From Algoriphagus halophilus (GTDB lineage Bacteria; Bacteroidota; Bacteroidia; Cytophagales; Cyclobacteriaceae): a stretch of 64,000 bases of DNA. Made by a program: the position numbers and the translations under genes. The first letter of the stretch is position 1. The number at the start of each line of letters is the position of its first letter. Positions 54,790-63,392 of the stretch are shown in pieces. Location: NCBI RefSeq assembly GCF_900129785.1, contig NZ_FSRC01000001.1:310001-374000 (forward strand), in the 5' to 3' direction. Below the pieces are notes generated by a model. The model had not been told where the DNA came from, did no database searches, and saw nothing but the letters and a program-made list of their open reading frames with translations.

Positions 54790-55403
54790 GTTTTAGCCAA
54801 CAAAGAAATAAAATAGAAAAGCAGATCGCTAAAGTTAATTCTGTTCAAGAGTACCAGAAGGAGTACCTGAGTGCTCCTATAGTAAATTGGTTGGAAGAGT
54901 TGGCTGGTAGATATATTTATCATCTCTACAATAACTTATATGGCCAAGAGACACAAAAGAACCTAAAAGCATTTTTGGATGATTTTTACGGGGCGTCTGA
55001 AGACCATGCAAAAAATTGTATTTCAATTGCCGTTGATGTAGAGCATTTGTACGGTTCAAAAGTAAAAGACTGGACCCTTTCTTCTCTACCAGCTTTTGAC
55101 AACTTTTTACTTAAATTGATCAACGTAGTACTTGGTGAGAAAATTATGAAGTCGAAAAAGGATGTATACGAAGCAGATACATATCTGCACCTGATAAGAA
55201 AAGGCGAAATTTATCAAACAATAGGTCAGGCATTTCAATCCATATATCAAATGAGAAACTCTTTTCTACATGTTCAAGTCGAGGATGAAAATGGTGTTCG
55301 TAGACAAATCCGATGGAACAATAAGAAATATGCTAATGCCAAAGAACTAATAGTTTTTCAATATAGAACTGCCTTTAGAGTCCTTGACCAATTAATAAAT
55401 TAA
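54786..55403 (+). CDS. HEPN-like protein, putative ribonuclease effector
   Basis: A 205-residue all-helical protein. Near residue 157 it has MRNSFLHVQ, an R-N-x3-H motif (R157, H162) of the kind that forms the active site of HEPN ribonucleases such as Cas13, RnlA and AbiA-type C-termini. The helix before it (YQTIGQAFQSIYQM) has the expected amphipathic spacing. It is translationally coupled to the reverse transcriptase by ATGA overlap and is the last gene of the four-gene cassette; hsdR starts 7 bases later. Predicted role: RNA cleavage upon activation, giving abortive infection. Beyond the motif I cannot verify the fold. Confidence 0.7.
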   Translation: MSFSQQRNKIEKQIAKVNSVQEYQKEYLSAPIVNWLEELAGRYIYHLYNNLYGQETQKNLKAFLDDFYGASEDHAKNCISIAVDVEHLYGSKVKDWTLSSLPAFDNFLLKLINVVLGEKIMKSKKDVYEADTYLHLIRKGEIYQTIGQAFQSIYQMRNSFLHVQVEDENGVRRQIRWNNKKYANAKELIVFQYRTAFRVLDQLIN

Positions 55404-55409
55404 TTGGTC

Positions 55410-58376
55410 ATGGCATTCACCGAACTCAATAGCGTAGAACATTATATTATTCACCAGCTCAGTGGAGTGAATTTGAATAGTAACGGTGTCCAAGAATCCA
55501 AAGCAAGTTATGCTGCTACTTGGATTTATAAATCTGCCAAGGATATTCCACGCGGAGTGAATGAAGTATTGGTAGAATCAGAACTGAAAGCTGCTTTGAT
55601 TCGCCTGAATCCTGAGATTTCGGATAATCCTGAATTGGCGGATGAGGTGATTTATAAGCTAAGAGCGGTACTCATTGCAGTGACGCAAGTTGGTTTGGTA
55701 AAGGCAAATGAAGAATTTTTTAAATGGATGTGTGGTGAAAAAACCATGCCTTTTGGAGAAAACAATCGCCATGTTCCTGTTCATTTGATTGATTTTGATA
55801 ATTTTTCCAATAATACCTATGTAGCCACCAATCAGTATAGAATACATCATCGGGAGACGAAAATCCCGGATATCGTACTGCTGATTAATGGAATTCCGGT
55901 GGTTGTCGGCGAAGCTAAGACTGCCATTCGTCCCTCTGTCAGTTGGCTGGATGGGGCACATGAGATCCACGAAATTTACGAAAATACGGTACCGCAATTA
56001 TTTGTATCGAATATTCTATCCTTTGCAACAGAAGGCAAAGAACTGTTTTATGGTGCTATTCGATGTCCTTTGGAATTTTGGGCACCTTGGCGCATAGAAA
56101 ATGATGAGGATGCGCTAGCAAAAAGATTAGGACTTGGAGATGTAGGAAAAGAGCTTTCGGATTTATTGAATCCGGTTCGATTACTAGATATCCTACGGAA
56201 TTTCTCTTTGTTCTCCACAGACAAAAAGAAGCGTAGAATCAAGATTATTCCACGTTTTCAGCAATACGAAGGAGCTAATAAGATTGTAGAGCGAGTGAAG
56301 GAAGGTCGAATTAAGAAGGGATTGATTTGGCATTTTCAAGGTTCAGGCAAGTCCTTTTTGATGGTTTTTGCAGCGCAAAAATTAAGAAGAACTCCAGAGC
56401 TTAAAAGTCCTACAGTCATCATTCTTGTTGACCGGACAGATTTGGATACTCAGATCAGCGGTACCTTCAATGCGGCAGATATCGCAAATGTAGAAACCAC
56501 GGATAACATCCGTGAGCTGCAGGAAATGCTCGAGCGCGATACCCGCAAGATCATCGTGTCGATGATTCACAAGTTCCGCGATGCCAAACCCAATATGAAT
56601 GCTCGGGAGAATATCATTGTTTTGGTGGATGAAGCGCATAGAACACAGGAAGGTGATTTGGGTCGACAGATGCGAGCGGCCTTGCCTAATGCATTTCTAT
56701 TTGGACTCACCGGAACTCCCGTAAACAAAGCAGATAAAAATACCTTTTGGGCTTTTGGTTCCGAAGAAGATACAGGAGGCTACATGTCTCGCTATACTTT
56801 TCAGGATTCAATACGGGATGATGCTACCTTGCCTTTACATTTTGAACCACGTCTAGTGGATGTTCATGTAGATAAGGAAACCATCGATAAGGCTTTCAAG
56901 GAATTTCAAGAGGCGGCTGCGCTCACAGATGAAGAAGCTGATGCCTTGAATCAGAAGTCAGCTAAGATGGCTGCCTTTCTAAAGTCTCCTGAGCGAGTTG
57001 AAAAGATAGTTGCTGATATTGCTACCCATTTTAATGAAAAAGTAGCTCCGCATGGATTTAAAGCAATGATTGTTACTCCTGACCGATATGCTTGTGTACA
57101 ATATAAAGAGGCATTAGATCAATATTTCTCAGAGGAAGCCAGTGCGGTAGTGATGTCAACCACCGCAAATGATAAACCAGAGTTCAAGCAGAAATGGGCG
57201 ATGGATAAAGGCAAGCAAGAGAAAGTGGTTGATGAATTTAATGATACCCTGTCTGATCTAAAGTTTATCATTGTGACTGCCAAGTTGCTAACTGGCTTCG
57301 ATGCTCCTATTCTACAGACCATGTACCTGGACAAATCTCTAAAGGACCATACCCTACTCCAGGCAATTTGTCGTACGAATAGACTTTACCCCAATAAATC
57401 ATTTGGAAGAATTGTGGATTATTTTGGGGTATTTGATGATACAGCTAAGGCTTTACAATTTGATGAAAAAAGCGTGCAAGCTGTAATCTCAAATCTTTCA
57501 GAACTACGGGGCAAATTACCTCAAGCAATGCGCGATACATTGAGTCATTTTGAAGGAGTAGATAGAACTATCGTAGGATTTGAGGGGTTGGAAGCTGCAC
57601 AGAATGCAATCCGAACAGATGAGAAAAAGGATGCTTTTGCCAAGGATTTCAAATTCCTATCAAAACTTTGGGAATCCCTCTCGCCTGATAATATTCTGGA
57701 TCTTTACAATTCGGATTATAAATGGCTTTCTCAGGTATTTGAATCTGTCCGTCCAGCTTCCGATAATATTGGTAAACTACTTTGGTTTTCACTCGGAGCT
57801 CAAACAACCAAGCTTATTCATGAAAACATACACGTCGGCGATGTTCACCAATTAGAGGAGTTTGTACTGGATGCAGATGTGATCGAGGAGATTTTCAACA
57901 ACCCAGATCCCAAGAATGCCAAGAAATTAGAGAAGATCCTGGTCAAGCGATTTAAAAAACATGCTGGCAATCCAAAGTTCAAAAAGCTTAGTGACCGTTT
58001 GGAAGAGCTTAGAAATAAAGCAGAACAGGGTTTGATATCTTCTATTGAGTTTGTGAAAGAGCTTTGCAAATTAGCTAAGGAAACTGTTCAAGCTGAAAAG
58101 GAATTAGAGGATATTTTACAAGAGAAAACTCCTCAAGCAGCACTGACTGAACTCTTTTTGGAATTGAAAACCGATCAAACTCCTGCAGTTGTGGAGCGAA
58201 TAGTAACAGACATTGATGCTATAGTTCGGGTAGTTCGATTTCCTGGATGGCAAGATTCTAATTCAGGTGAACGGGAAGTTCAGAGTTCATTACGCAAAAT
58301 TCTTTGGGCAAAATATAAAATCAAAGATCAAGTTCTTTTTGATCGAGCTTATGCCTATATCAAGGAGTATTACTAA
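55410..58376 (+). CDS. hsdR: type I restriction endonuclease subunit HsdR
   Basis: The start is the ATG at 55410; the frame upstream (TTG at 55404) adds two residues. A 988-residue protein. The N-terminal PD-(D/E)xK nuclease has PDIVLLINGIPVVVGEAKTA near residue 155. The translocase motor has Walker A QGSGKS near 312, a DEAH box (LVDEAHRTQEGDLG), FGLTGTPVNK and QAICRTNRLYPNKSFGRIVDYFG. The C-terminal helical region contacts the methylase. It cuts unmethylated DNA after translocation. It is separated from hsdS by the 119-residue gene and the four-gene cassette (8.7 kb), an unusually large insert in a type I operon. Confidence 0.95.
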   Translation: MAFTELNSVEHYIIHQLSGVNLNSNGVQESKASYAATWIYKSAKDIPRGVNEVLVESELKAALIRLNPEISDNPELADEVIYKLRAVLIAVTQVGLVKANEEFFKWMCGEKTMPFGENNRHVPVHLIDFDNFSNNTYVATNQYRIHHRETKIPDIVLLINGIPVVVGEAKTAIRPSVSWLDGAHEIHEIYENTVPQLFVSNILSFATEGKELFYGAIRCPLEFWAPWRIENDEDALAKRLGLGDVGKELSDLLNPVRLLDILRNFSLFSTDKKKRRIKIIPRFQQYEGANKIVERVKEGRIKKGLIWHFQGSGKSFLMVFAAQKLRRTPELKSPTVIILVDRTDLDTQISGTFNAADIANVETTDNIRELQEMLERDTRKIIVSMIHKFRDAKPNMNARENIIVLVDEAHRTQEGDLGRQMRAALPNAFLFGLTGTPVNKADKNTFWAFGSEEDTGGYMSRYTFQDSIRDDATLPLHFEPRLVDVHVDKETIDKAFKEFQEAAALTDEEADALNQKSAKMAAFLKSPERVEKIVADIATHFNEKVAPHGFKAMIVTPDRYACVQYKEALDQYFSEEASAVVMSTTANDKPEFKQKWAMDKGKQEKVVDEFNDTLSDLKFIIVTAKLLTGFDAPILQTMYLDKSLKDHTLLQAICRTNRLYPNKSFGRIVDYFGVFDDTAKALQFDEKSVQAVISNLSELRGKLPQAMRDTLSHFEGVDRTIVGFEGLEAAQNAIRTDEKKDAFAKDFKFLSKLWESLSPDNILDLYNSDYKWLSQVFESVRPASDNIGKLLWFSLGAQTTKLIHENIHVGDVHQLEEFVLDADVIEEIFNNPDPKNAKKLEKILVKRFKKHAGNPKFKKLSDRLEELRNKAEQGLISSIEFVKELCKLAKETVQAEKELEDILQEKTPQAALTELFLELKTDQTPAVVERIVTDIDAIVRVVRFPGWQDSNSGEREVQSSLRKILWAKYKIKDQVLFDRAYAYIKEYY

Positions 58377-58403
58377 TAATAAAGAGCATAGGAGTCTAAT
58401 TTT

Positions 58404-58419
58404 TTAGGGTATACCCTAA
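58404..58419. promoter_or_regulatory. perfect 16-base palindrome upstream of the small serine recombinase
   Basis: TTAGGGTATACCCTAA lies 95 bases before the recombinase start. A second smaller palindrome, AAATGT-A-ACATTT, lies at 58463-58475. Related copies occur on the far side of the gene (TTTTTAGCGTACCCT at 59150 and AGGGTATAC at 59337). They are candidates for resolvase recombination or operator sites. Confidence 0.5.
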
Positions 58420-58513
58420 GATGTGATTTTTTTCTTTAAGATTTTATTTGATTTCGGTCGAAAAATGTAACATTTATCACAAAAATAGAGTATTAAATCT
58501 AAAAATGTGATTT

Positions 58514-59116
58514 ATGAAAGTCCGTTATTCTAGAATTAGCTCGATTTCCCAAAATTTGGATCGTCAAAAGGTGAAAGGTTCTTATGACAAAATAGTGGAG
58601 GATAAATGCAGTGGATCGATTTCTTTCTTCAAAAGACAAGGAGGTCAAGAGATATTGAAATATATACAACACGGTGTTCTCAAAGAATTACAAGTGTGGG
58701 AGATTGATAGATTAGGTCGGAATCTTCGTGACATCCTCAATACGATTCATTTTTTTACTGAAAAACGGATTCCAATTCATTTTATAAATCAAGGTTTAAA
58801 AACCATTGATGAGAGTGGAAAAGAGAATCCAATCGCCAAATTGATGATATCTATCTTAGCTACTGTTGGGGAGATGGAACGAAATCAAATTAGAGAAAGG
58901 CAACGTGAAGGCATTGAATTAGCCAAGCATAAAGGAAAATATAAAGGTCGTAAAGAAGGAACCAAGGAATCAGTTTTGGATTTTCTATCCAAGCCTAAGA
59001 ATAAACAAGTTCTTGAATACCTAAAGAAAGGATATAAGTCTAAAGAAGCCGCAAAGTTGGCTGAAGTTCACGTGAATACCGTGACTAAAATCAAGAAGCT
59101 CGGAGGGTTAGATTAG
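58514..59116 (+). CDS. small serine recombinase (resolvase/invertase family)
   Basis: A 200-residue protein of the usual resolvase length. The catalytic domain begins VRYSRISSISQNLDRQ with the nucleophile Ser in YSRIS. It continues with WEIDRLGRNLRDILNTI (the conserved D-R-L-x-R) and a long helix, ILATVGEMERNQIRERQREGI. The C-terminal helix-turn-helix is GYKSKEAAKLAEVHVNTVTKIKKL. It catalyses resolution or inversion between short palindromic sites. It lies between hsdR and the replication-like genes and is flanked on both sides by GGGTATAC-type motifs. Confidence 0.92.
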   Translation: MKVRYSRISSISQNLDRQKVKGSYDKIVEDKCSGSISFFKRQGGQEILKYIQHGVLKELQVWEIDRLGRNLRDILNTIHFFTEKRIPIHFINQGLKTIDESGKENPIAKLMISILATVGEMERNQIRERQREGIELAKHKGKYKGRKEGTKESVLDFLSKPKNKQVLEYLKKGYKSKEAAKLAEVHVNTVTKIKKLGGLD

Positions 59117-59485
59117 TGTAATAAATGTATTTTTTGATCCTATTAAGGCTTTTTAGCGTACCCTGTTCTTATAAATGATGTATCACTCTTAGAGTAACAT
59201 ATTAAGAAAATAGATGTTTGAGACTTCTATGATAGGCTTTTGGGGGGCAACCATAAGGGGATTTATTTTCTAAAACTGGCATTAGAAACCGTATTTCAAT
59301 GTTTCTAATGGGGTAGGTATCCTACGTCCCCCTCCCAGGGTATACAGGGGGCTCCCCTATACCTTGATAGGCCTACACGAAAAATTTTTTTCAAAAAAAT
59401 TCGAGCTTTTGGAGAAAACAACTTTTTGAAATTATGAATCCAGGAATCATATGATCCGTTTATTGAGACTCATTCTCTAATAAAT
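59117..59485. other. non-coding region with clustered inverted repeats
   Basis: Three inverted repeats sit close together: CATTAGAAAC (59280-59289) with GTTTCTAATG (59301-59310), a perfect 10-base match; GTAGG-TAT-CCTAC at 59313-59325; and AGGGTATACAGGGG at 59337-59350, imperfectly matched by CCCCTATACCT. The density suggests a recombination site, an origin or transfer-origin region. No gene was seen. Confidence 0.55.
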
Positions 59486-59773
59486 ATGGATTTATTTTCA
59501 GATAGCAGTAGCCACTTAGATTCTTACTATTTAGTAAATGGGAATGGTACTATTTGTACCCAGTTTGTGAGACGGTCTTTCGATTCAATTACATTTTTTG
59601 ATTTGATATCCTGTGAAATCAAATGGTTTGGGTGTGACGAAGAGTTTTTCCATTTCTTTAATAGAGAAAAGGGAGGTGAACCAGACCAATTGATCGAGCT
59701 AGATTTTGATTGTTTTAAAGATTTTTTGATCACTATCCTCTGTATTGAGGATTGTATCTCGAAATTGAACTGA
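59486..59773 (+). CDS. small protein of unknown function
   Basis: A 95-residue acidic protein with no match I recognise (segments LDSYYLVNGNGTICTQFV, CEIKWFGCDEEFFHFF, FDCFKDFLITILCIEDC). It starts with an ATG after an AT-rich stretch and is followed by a 240-base AT-rich gap. Codon use looks like its neighbours and the opposite-strand frame is shorter and poorer, so I keep it as a probable gene of the mobile element. Confidence 0.5.
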   Translation: MDLFSDSSSHLDSYYLVNGNGTICTQFVRRSFDSITFFDLISCEIKWFGCDEEFFHFFNREKGGEPDQLIELDFDCFKDFLITILCIEDCISKLN

Positions 59774-60010
59774 AATAAAACAAAAAAAAATAAAATTTTT
59801 TTTCATCTAAAAATAAGATTATAGGTGAATAACTATAAGTAAAGAAGTCTCTTTTTGAACCATATTGAATGATTTTATCTAATTAAATTATGTAAAATAA
59901 ATAATCTGTTAATAACTTATATACATTATATAATTTTGAATAAAATGATTTGACAAAATAAAATTCTTTTCATTAGGTTTGTGGTAAATAAATTTTAAAA
60001 AAATCAAAAA
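59774..60010. other. very AT-rich non-coding stretch before the polymerase-like gene
   Basis: 237 bases with long A and T runs and no frame. Together with the inverted repeats at 59280-59366 and the polymerase-like gene that follows, it could be a replication start region; that is inference. Confidence 0.4.
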
Positions 60011-61654
60011 ATGGAAAAAGATTTCAAAAAATTAAAACAAGCAAAAATGAAAAGAAAAAAAAATGAAGTAAATCAAACAGGTTCAAGCGGTGTGTTTTTG
60101 CAAAGAAACAATCCTATAAATGACCCAAATCAGGCTGATTTGAGGGTAAAAGAATTAGAAAAGATGTGTACCTATAGTAATCTAATTAATTCTTCTTCTA
60201 TTGATTCAGATGAATCTAGTAATAAGTCTATTTCTTATCCAAAGAAGTATTTCTTTTTAAATGCTCCTTTTGAGGTGATCAGAAATAAGATTTCTGTCGT
60301 ACTAATTGATTATCTGGGTGATGAATTGAAGGTGAATAACCATTTAAAATATCATTTGGTAAAATACCTATATGTAATTGATAGGATTTTGAGAGCAAAT
60401 GCCTATTGGAAAAAAAGAATTGAAGGGTTTCATTTTATTGATTATCAATCTCTTTATTTTATCACAAATCACAAATCAATCCAATTAAAGAACGGGGATA
60501 AAATGACTTTGGCTCGGATGTTAACGAAGGTGTTAATTGATTCAAAACTTTTAAAAAGATCAAATTTATATTCGAAGGTTCAAAAGAAATCATATGAATA
60601 TAAAGTTCTAAAAGTCAGGGGGTATGATTTTATGCTATATCCACTGAATGAATTAAATATTCAAATTACAGAACAAAGTTTTCTAGAGAAAATCAGTTTG
60701 CATCTGGCAAAGAAGTTTTATTTGGAAGATGAGATTGCTAAAAAACTCTCTGAATGGATGGAGAAGCTGGATTTTTCGCAAGTTAAGGTTCATAAATTAT
60801 CTAAAAATCACCAAAATATCTTTTTCTTATTCGAAGAGTCTAAATTTCAAGTTTTTTCTGACTCAGGAAGATTTTACAATAGTTTTACAAACCTGCCTAA
60901 GACAATTAGGAAATTCCTCAGGGTTGAAGGGGAGCCTATTGGTGAGCTTGATATGGCAAATGCTCAAGCAATTTTTCTCAATAGGATCATTTTGGAGAGA
61001 CTGGAGAATTTAGGAGTGGATATTCTTGACTCAACACGAGAATTTATTATTTGGTCGGAACTGGGAAAAGCTTTTGAATTTTTGAATGATAAAAAGTCAT
61101 TTAAACATGGTAAAACTAGAAAATCATTTAAGGAATCTTTTTGGGCAATGATTATGGACTCAAATGACGGTTCAAAATCAAATGATTTGTATTCTCAGGT
61201 CTACGAGTTGATTCCTCAAATATTGGATGAGGTGGAGGAAATTAAAAGAGGTAATTATAAGAAAATTAGTTATCTCTTGCAGAAAGAAGAGTCCAGAGTG
61301 ATTCAATCATGCTACAAAGAAATAATGAATGAGGTTATTTCCTCGACATTGCATGATGGCATTTATTTCCAAATAAGTAAAAAAGATTTTGTTGTTAATA
61401 ATGTAATTGATGTTTTAAGAAAACTACAGATAAAATGTACCCTAAAATGGGATTTAGGTTTCAGAAATAAAAGTGCTAAAAATGGGATTGAAATTAGCTT
61501 CCCACTTGAACTTGATCACCTTGGAGTGATTGAAAATAATCCGAAAGTTTTCAGAAAATATCCTCTTTGGAAATTTGACACGGTAGATGTTGAATCTTAT
61601 CCAGAAGACCTTTTTAATGATGATTCCGATGAACTTATAAACGATTTGAAGTAA
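60011..61654 (+). CDS. divergent palm-type polymerase-like protein (family A-like) of a mobile element
   Basis: A 547-residue Lys-rich protein. The C-terminal half shows a weak but ordered polymerase pattern: GRFYNSFTNLPKTIRKFLRVEGEPIGELDMANAQAIF (a motif A-like D314 followed by Ala-Gln, like the D-x-S-Q-x-E of Pol I); KTRKSFKESFWAMIMD (an Arg/Lys helix like motif B); EESRVIQSCYKEIMNEVISS and then LHDGIYF with D449, like the H-D of motif C. The first 50 residues are low-complexity and basic. I recall similar proteins in Bacteroidota mobile elements and phages labelled hypothetical. A replication role for the element is the best guess. The next gene begins at the base after its stop. Confidence 0.6.
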   Translation: MEKDFKKLKQAKMKRKKNEVNQTGSSGVFLQRNNPINDPNQADLRVKELEKMCTYSNLINSSSIDSDESSNKSISYPKKYFFLNAPFEVIRNKISVVLIDYLGDELKVNNHLKYHLVKYLYVIDRILRANAYWKKRIEGFHFIDYQSLYFITNHKSIQLKNGDKMTLARMLTKVLIDSKLLKRSNLYSKVQKKSYEYKVLKVRGYDFMLYPLNELNIQITEQSFLEKISLHLAKKFYLEDEIAKKLSEWMEKLDFSQVKVHKLSKNHQNIFFLFEESKFQVFSDSGRFYNSFTNLPKTIRKFLRVEGEPIGELDMANAQAIFLNRIILERLENLGVDILDSTREFIIWSELGKAFEFLNDKKSFKHGKTRKSFKESFWAMIMDSNDGSKSNDLYSQVYELIPQILDEVEEIKRGNYKKISYLLQKEESRVIQSCYKEIMNEVISSTLHDGIYFQISKKDFVVNNVIDVLRKLQIKCTLKWDLGFRNKSAKNGIEISFPLELDHLGVIENNPKVFRKYPLWKFDTVDVESYPEDLFNDDSDELINDLK

Positions 61655-61837
61655 ATGATTTCAATGGAGAGAAGTAAAGAAATCCTTAATTCTGGTACTA
61701 GGAAGTATACAGATATAGAAGTGAAAGAAATTAGAGATTGGGTTTCAGATTTGGTTCTGATTGAGATTCAAGATATTGAAAATCAAGTTGATGTAAATTG
61801 TAATCAACTTACTATTAATACTAAAAATGTAGCATGA
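61655..61837 (+). CDS. small protein of unknown function upstream of the large recombinase
   Basis: A 60-residue acidic protein whose ATG follows the polymerase-like stop codon directly; its stop ends one base before the recombinase ATG. The pattern GTRKYTDIEVKEIRDWVSDLVLIEIQDIEN resembles short proteins that I recall beside serine recombinases in Bacteroidota. Its function is unknown. It is clearly in the recombinase operon. Confidence 0.6.
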   Translation: MISMERSKEILNSGTRKYTDIEVKEIRDWVSDLVLIEIQDIENQVDVNCNQLTINTKNVA

Positions 61838-61838
61838 A

Positions 61839-63392
61839 ATGAATGTGATTTCTTATTCCAGGGTGTCAACGGACGAACAGGCAGAAAAGGGCTTTTCACT
61901 TTCACATCAAGAAGAAGCTATAAAAAGATATTGTCATCAAAAAGGGTATAATCTAATTCAATCATTTAAGGAGGATTATACAGGTTTTAAGGATTTTAAT
62001 CGGCCTGAATGGTTGAAATTGGAGCAGTATATCAAAGAGAATAGAGGTCTAGTAAAAGGGGTAATTTGCCTTAGATGGGACCGATTCTCTCGTAATGAAC
62101 CTGAAGCATCAGCGAAAGTTAGAGAGTTTCGAAAGAAAGGGATCGAAATTATTATGACAGAAAGCTACGCTGATCCGAAAAGTATTGAAGGAGATTTTCT
62201 TAATTCCATTCATATGCACATTGCTCAAATGGAGAGTAAAAAGATTTCTCAGAGAACTAAAGATGGAATGAGACGGGCAATGGTGGAAGGTTGTTGGATG
62301 TATCGGGCACCGTTTGGATATGTGAAAATTCGAAATGCCAATGGTAAATCAACTCTTGAGCCTCATCCAGATCATTCAAAGATTGTTAAGGAGGTTTTTC
62401 AAAAAATGGCATCAGGCATATATACTGCTGAGGAGGTAAGAAAAATCTACTACAATGATTTGGGGAAAATGGGTAAAAATAACTTTCTGCTTCTTCTCCG
62501 AAGAGTTGTTTTCACTGGGAGAATCAAGGTTAATAAAACTGATTTAGAGCCTGAGCAGATAGTATTAGGACTTCATCCTCCTATTATTTCTATAAAACTA
62601 TTTGATAAAGTCCAGGAGGTGATGTATGGTAGGAAAGTAAAATTACGGTCATCAGAGCAAAATATTGAAGAATACCCTTTGAAAGCATTTCTATTTTGTG
62701 CTGACCATAATAGGGCACTTACAGGAAGTGGTTCTAGAAGTAGAAATAAGAAGATTCACCATTATTATCATTGCACGAAGAGCAAGTGCAAAAATCGATT
62801 CTCTACTAAATTGATGGATTCATTGATTTTGAATTTTTTTTCAAAATTGAAGTTCCCTGAAGAGGTGGTTTCACTTTATCAAGAAATTATAATAAAGGAA
62901 CTGAAGGATAGAGGGGAAAATAGAAAGAAGAACAAAAAATCATTAAACTCTGAGCTAGAGAAATTAAATAAGAAATATGATTATCTAAAGAGTCAATTCT
63001 TAGATCAAGGAATTGATTCTGAAACTTTTATGGAGTTGAAACAAGGAATTAAAAATCAAATTCAGAAACTGGAATATGAAAAAGAACATTCTGATAATGA
63101 GTTTATTCCATTTCTCTCTCTATTTGAAAAAAGTCTAAGGGTATTGCAAGATTTAGAGAAGTATTATGTAGAAGCAGACGGGGAAACCAAACAAAAGTTG
63201 GTTGGTTCGATCTTTTCTGGAAAAATAGAATTCTCAGATAAAGAAGTTCGAACCGCTTCCTATAAAGATTTCATATCCCGTATCTTTTTGATTTCCAATA
63301 ATTTGGAAACTGGTAAAATGAAAAAAGCCGATAAAAATATCGGCTTTTTCACTTTGGCTCCTCCTCTTGGGCTCGAACCAAGGACCCTCTGA
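61839..63392 (+). CDS. large serine recombinase (integrase) running into tRNA-Asn
   Basis: A 517-residue large serine recombinase. The catalytic domain has ISYSRVSTDEQAEKGFSLSHQ with the nucleophile Ser, CLRWDRFSRNEPEASAKV and ESKKISQRTKDGMRRAM. The recombinase domain follows (PFGYVKIRNANG). A zinc-ribbon is at about 285-325 (FLFCADHNRALTGSG, HYYHCTKSKCKNRF, with three or four Cys/His), then a coiled coil (LNSELEKLNKKYDYLKSQFLDQGI). The last 20 or so codons run through a terminator hairpin and into the antisense of tRNA-Asn, ending at 63392. The final residues therefore come from host tRNA sequence and mark the integration junction. It should catalyse insertion and excision of the island. Confidence 0.93.
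   Translation: MNVISYSRVSTDEQAEKGFSLSHQEEAIKRYCHQKGYNLIQSFKEDYTGFKDFNRPEWLKLEQYIKENRGLVKGVICLRWDRFSRNEPEASAKVREFRKKGIEIIMTESYADPKSIEGDFLNSIHMHIAQMESKKISQRTKDGMRRAMVEGCWMYRAPFGYVKIRNANGKSTLEPHPDHSKIVKEVFQKMASGIYTAEEVRKIYYNDLGKMGKNNFLLLLRRVVFTGRIKVNKTDLEPEQIVLGLHPPIISIKLFDKVQEVMYGRKVKLRSSEQNIEEYPLKAFLFCADHNRALTGSGSRSRNKKIHHYYHCTKSKCKNRFSTKLMDSLILNFFSKLKFPEEVVSLYQEIIIKELKDRGENRKKNKKSLNSELEKLNKKYDYLKSQFLDQGIDSETFMELKQGIKNQIQKLEYEKEHSDNEFIPFLSLFEKSLRVLQDLEKYYVEADGETKQKLVGSIFSGKIEFSDKEVRTASYKDFISRIFLISNNLETGKMKKADKNIGFFTLAPPLGLEPRTL
63321..63350 (-). terminator. rho-independent terminator of tRNA-Asn
   Basis: AAAAAGCCGATA pairs with TATCGGCTTTTT, and on the minus strand a T run follows. It lies 4 bases beyond the tRNA CCA end. 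It is inside the reading frame of the recombinase. Confidence 0.8.

Larger units (their letters stand above)
32914..63361. mobile_element. putative integrated defence island
   Basis: About 30 kb of AT-rich sequence between a tRNA-3'-like remnant on the left and an intact tRNA-Asn on the right, with a large serine recombinase directly beside the tRNA. The contents are nearly all defence or mobility genes: Zorya, a caspase-like protein, type I restriction with cargo, two serine recombinases and a polymerase-like protein. Housekeeping genes resume on both sides. The limits are inferred; no long direct repeat was found. Confidence 0.55.

Noticed and set aside
57580..57855. 91-residue forward frame inside hsdR
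   Set aside because: It is a different frame of a strongly conserved helicase gene with no independent signal.
59280..59366. CRISPR-like repeats near the small recombinase
   Set aside because: The repeats are inverted, not direct, and each is different, so there is no repeat-spacer array. No cas gene is present.
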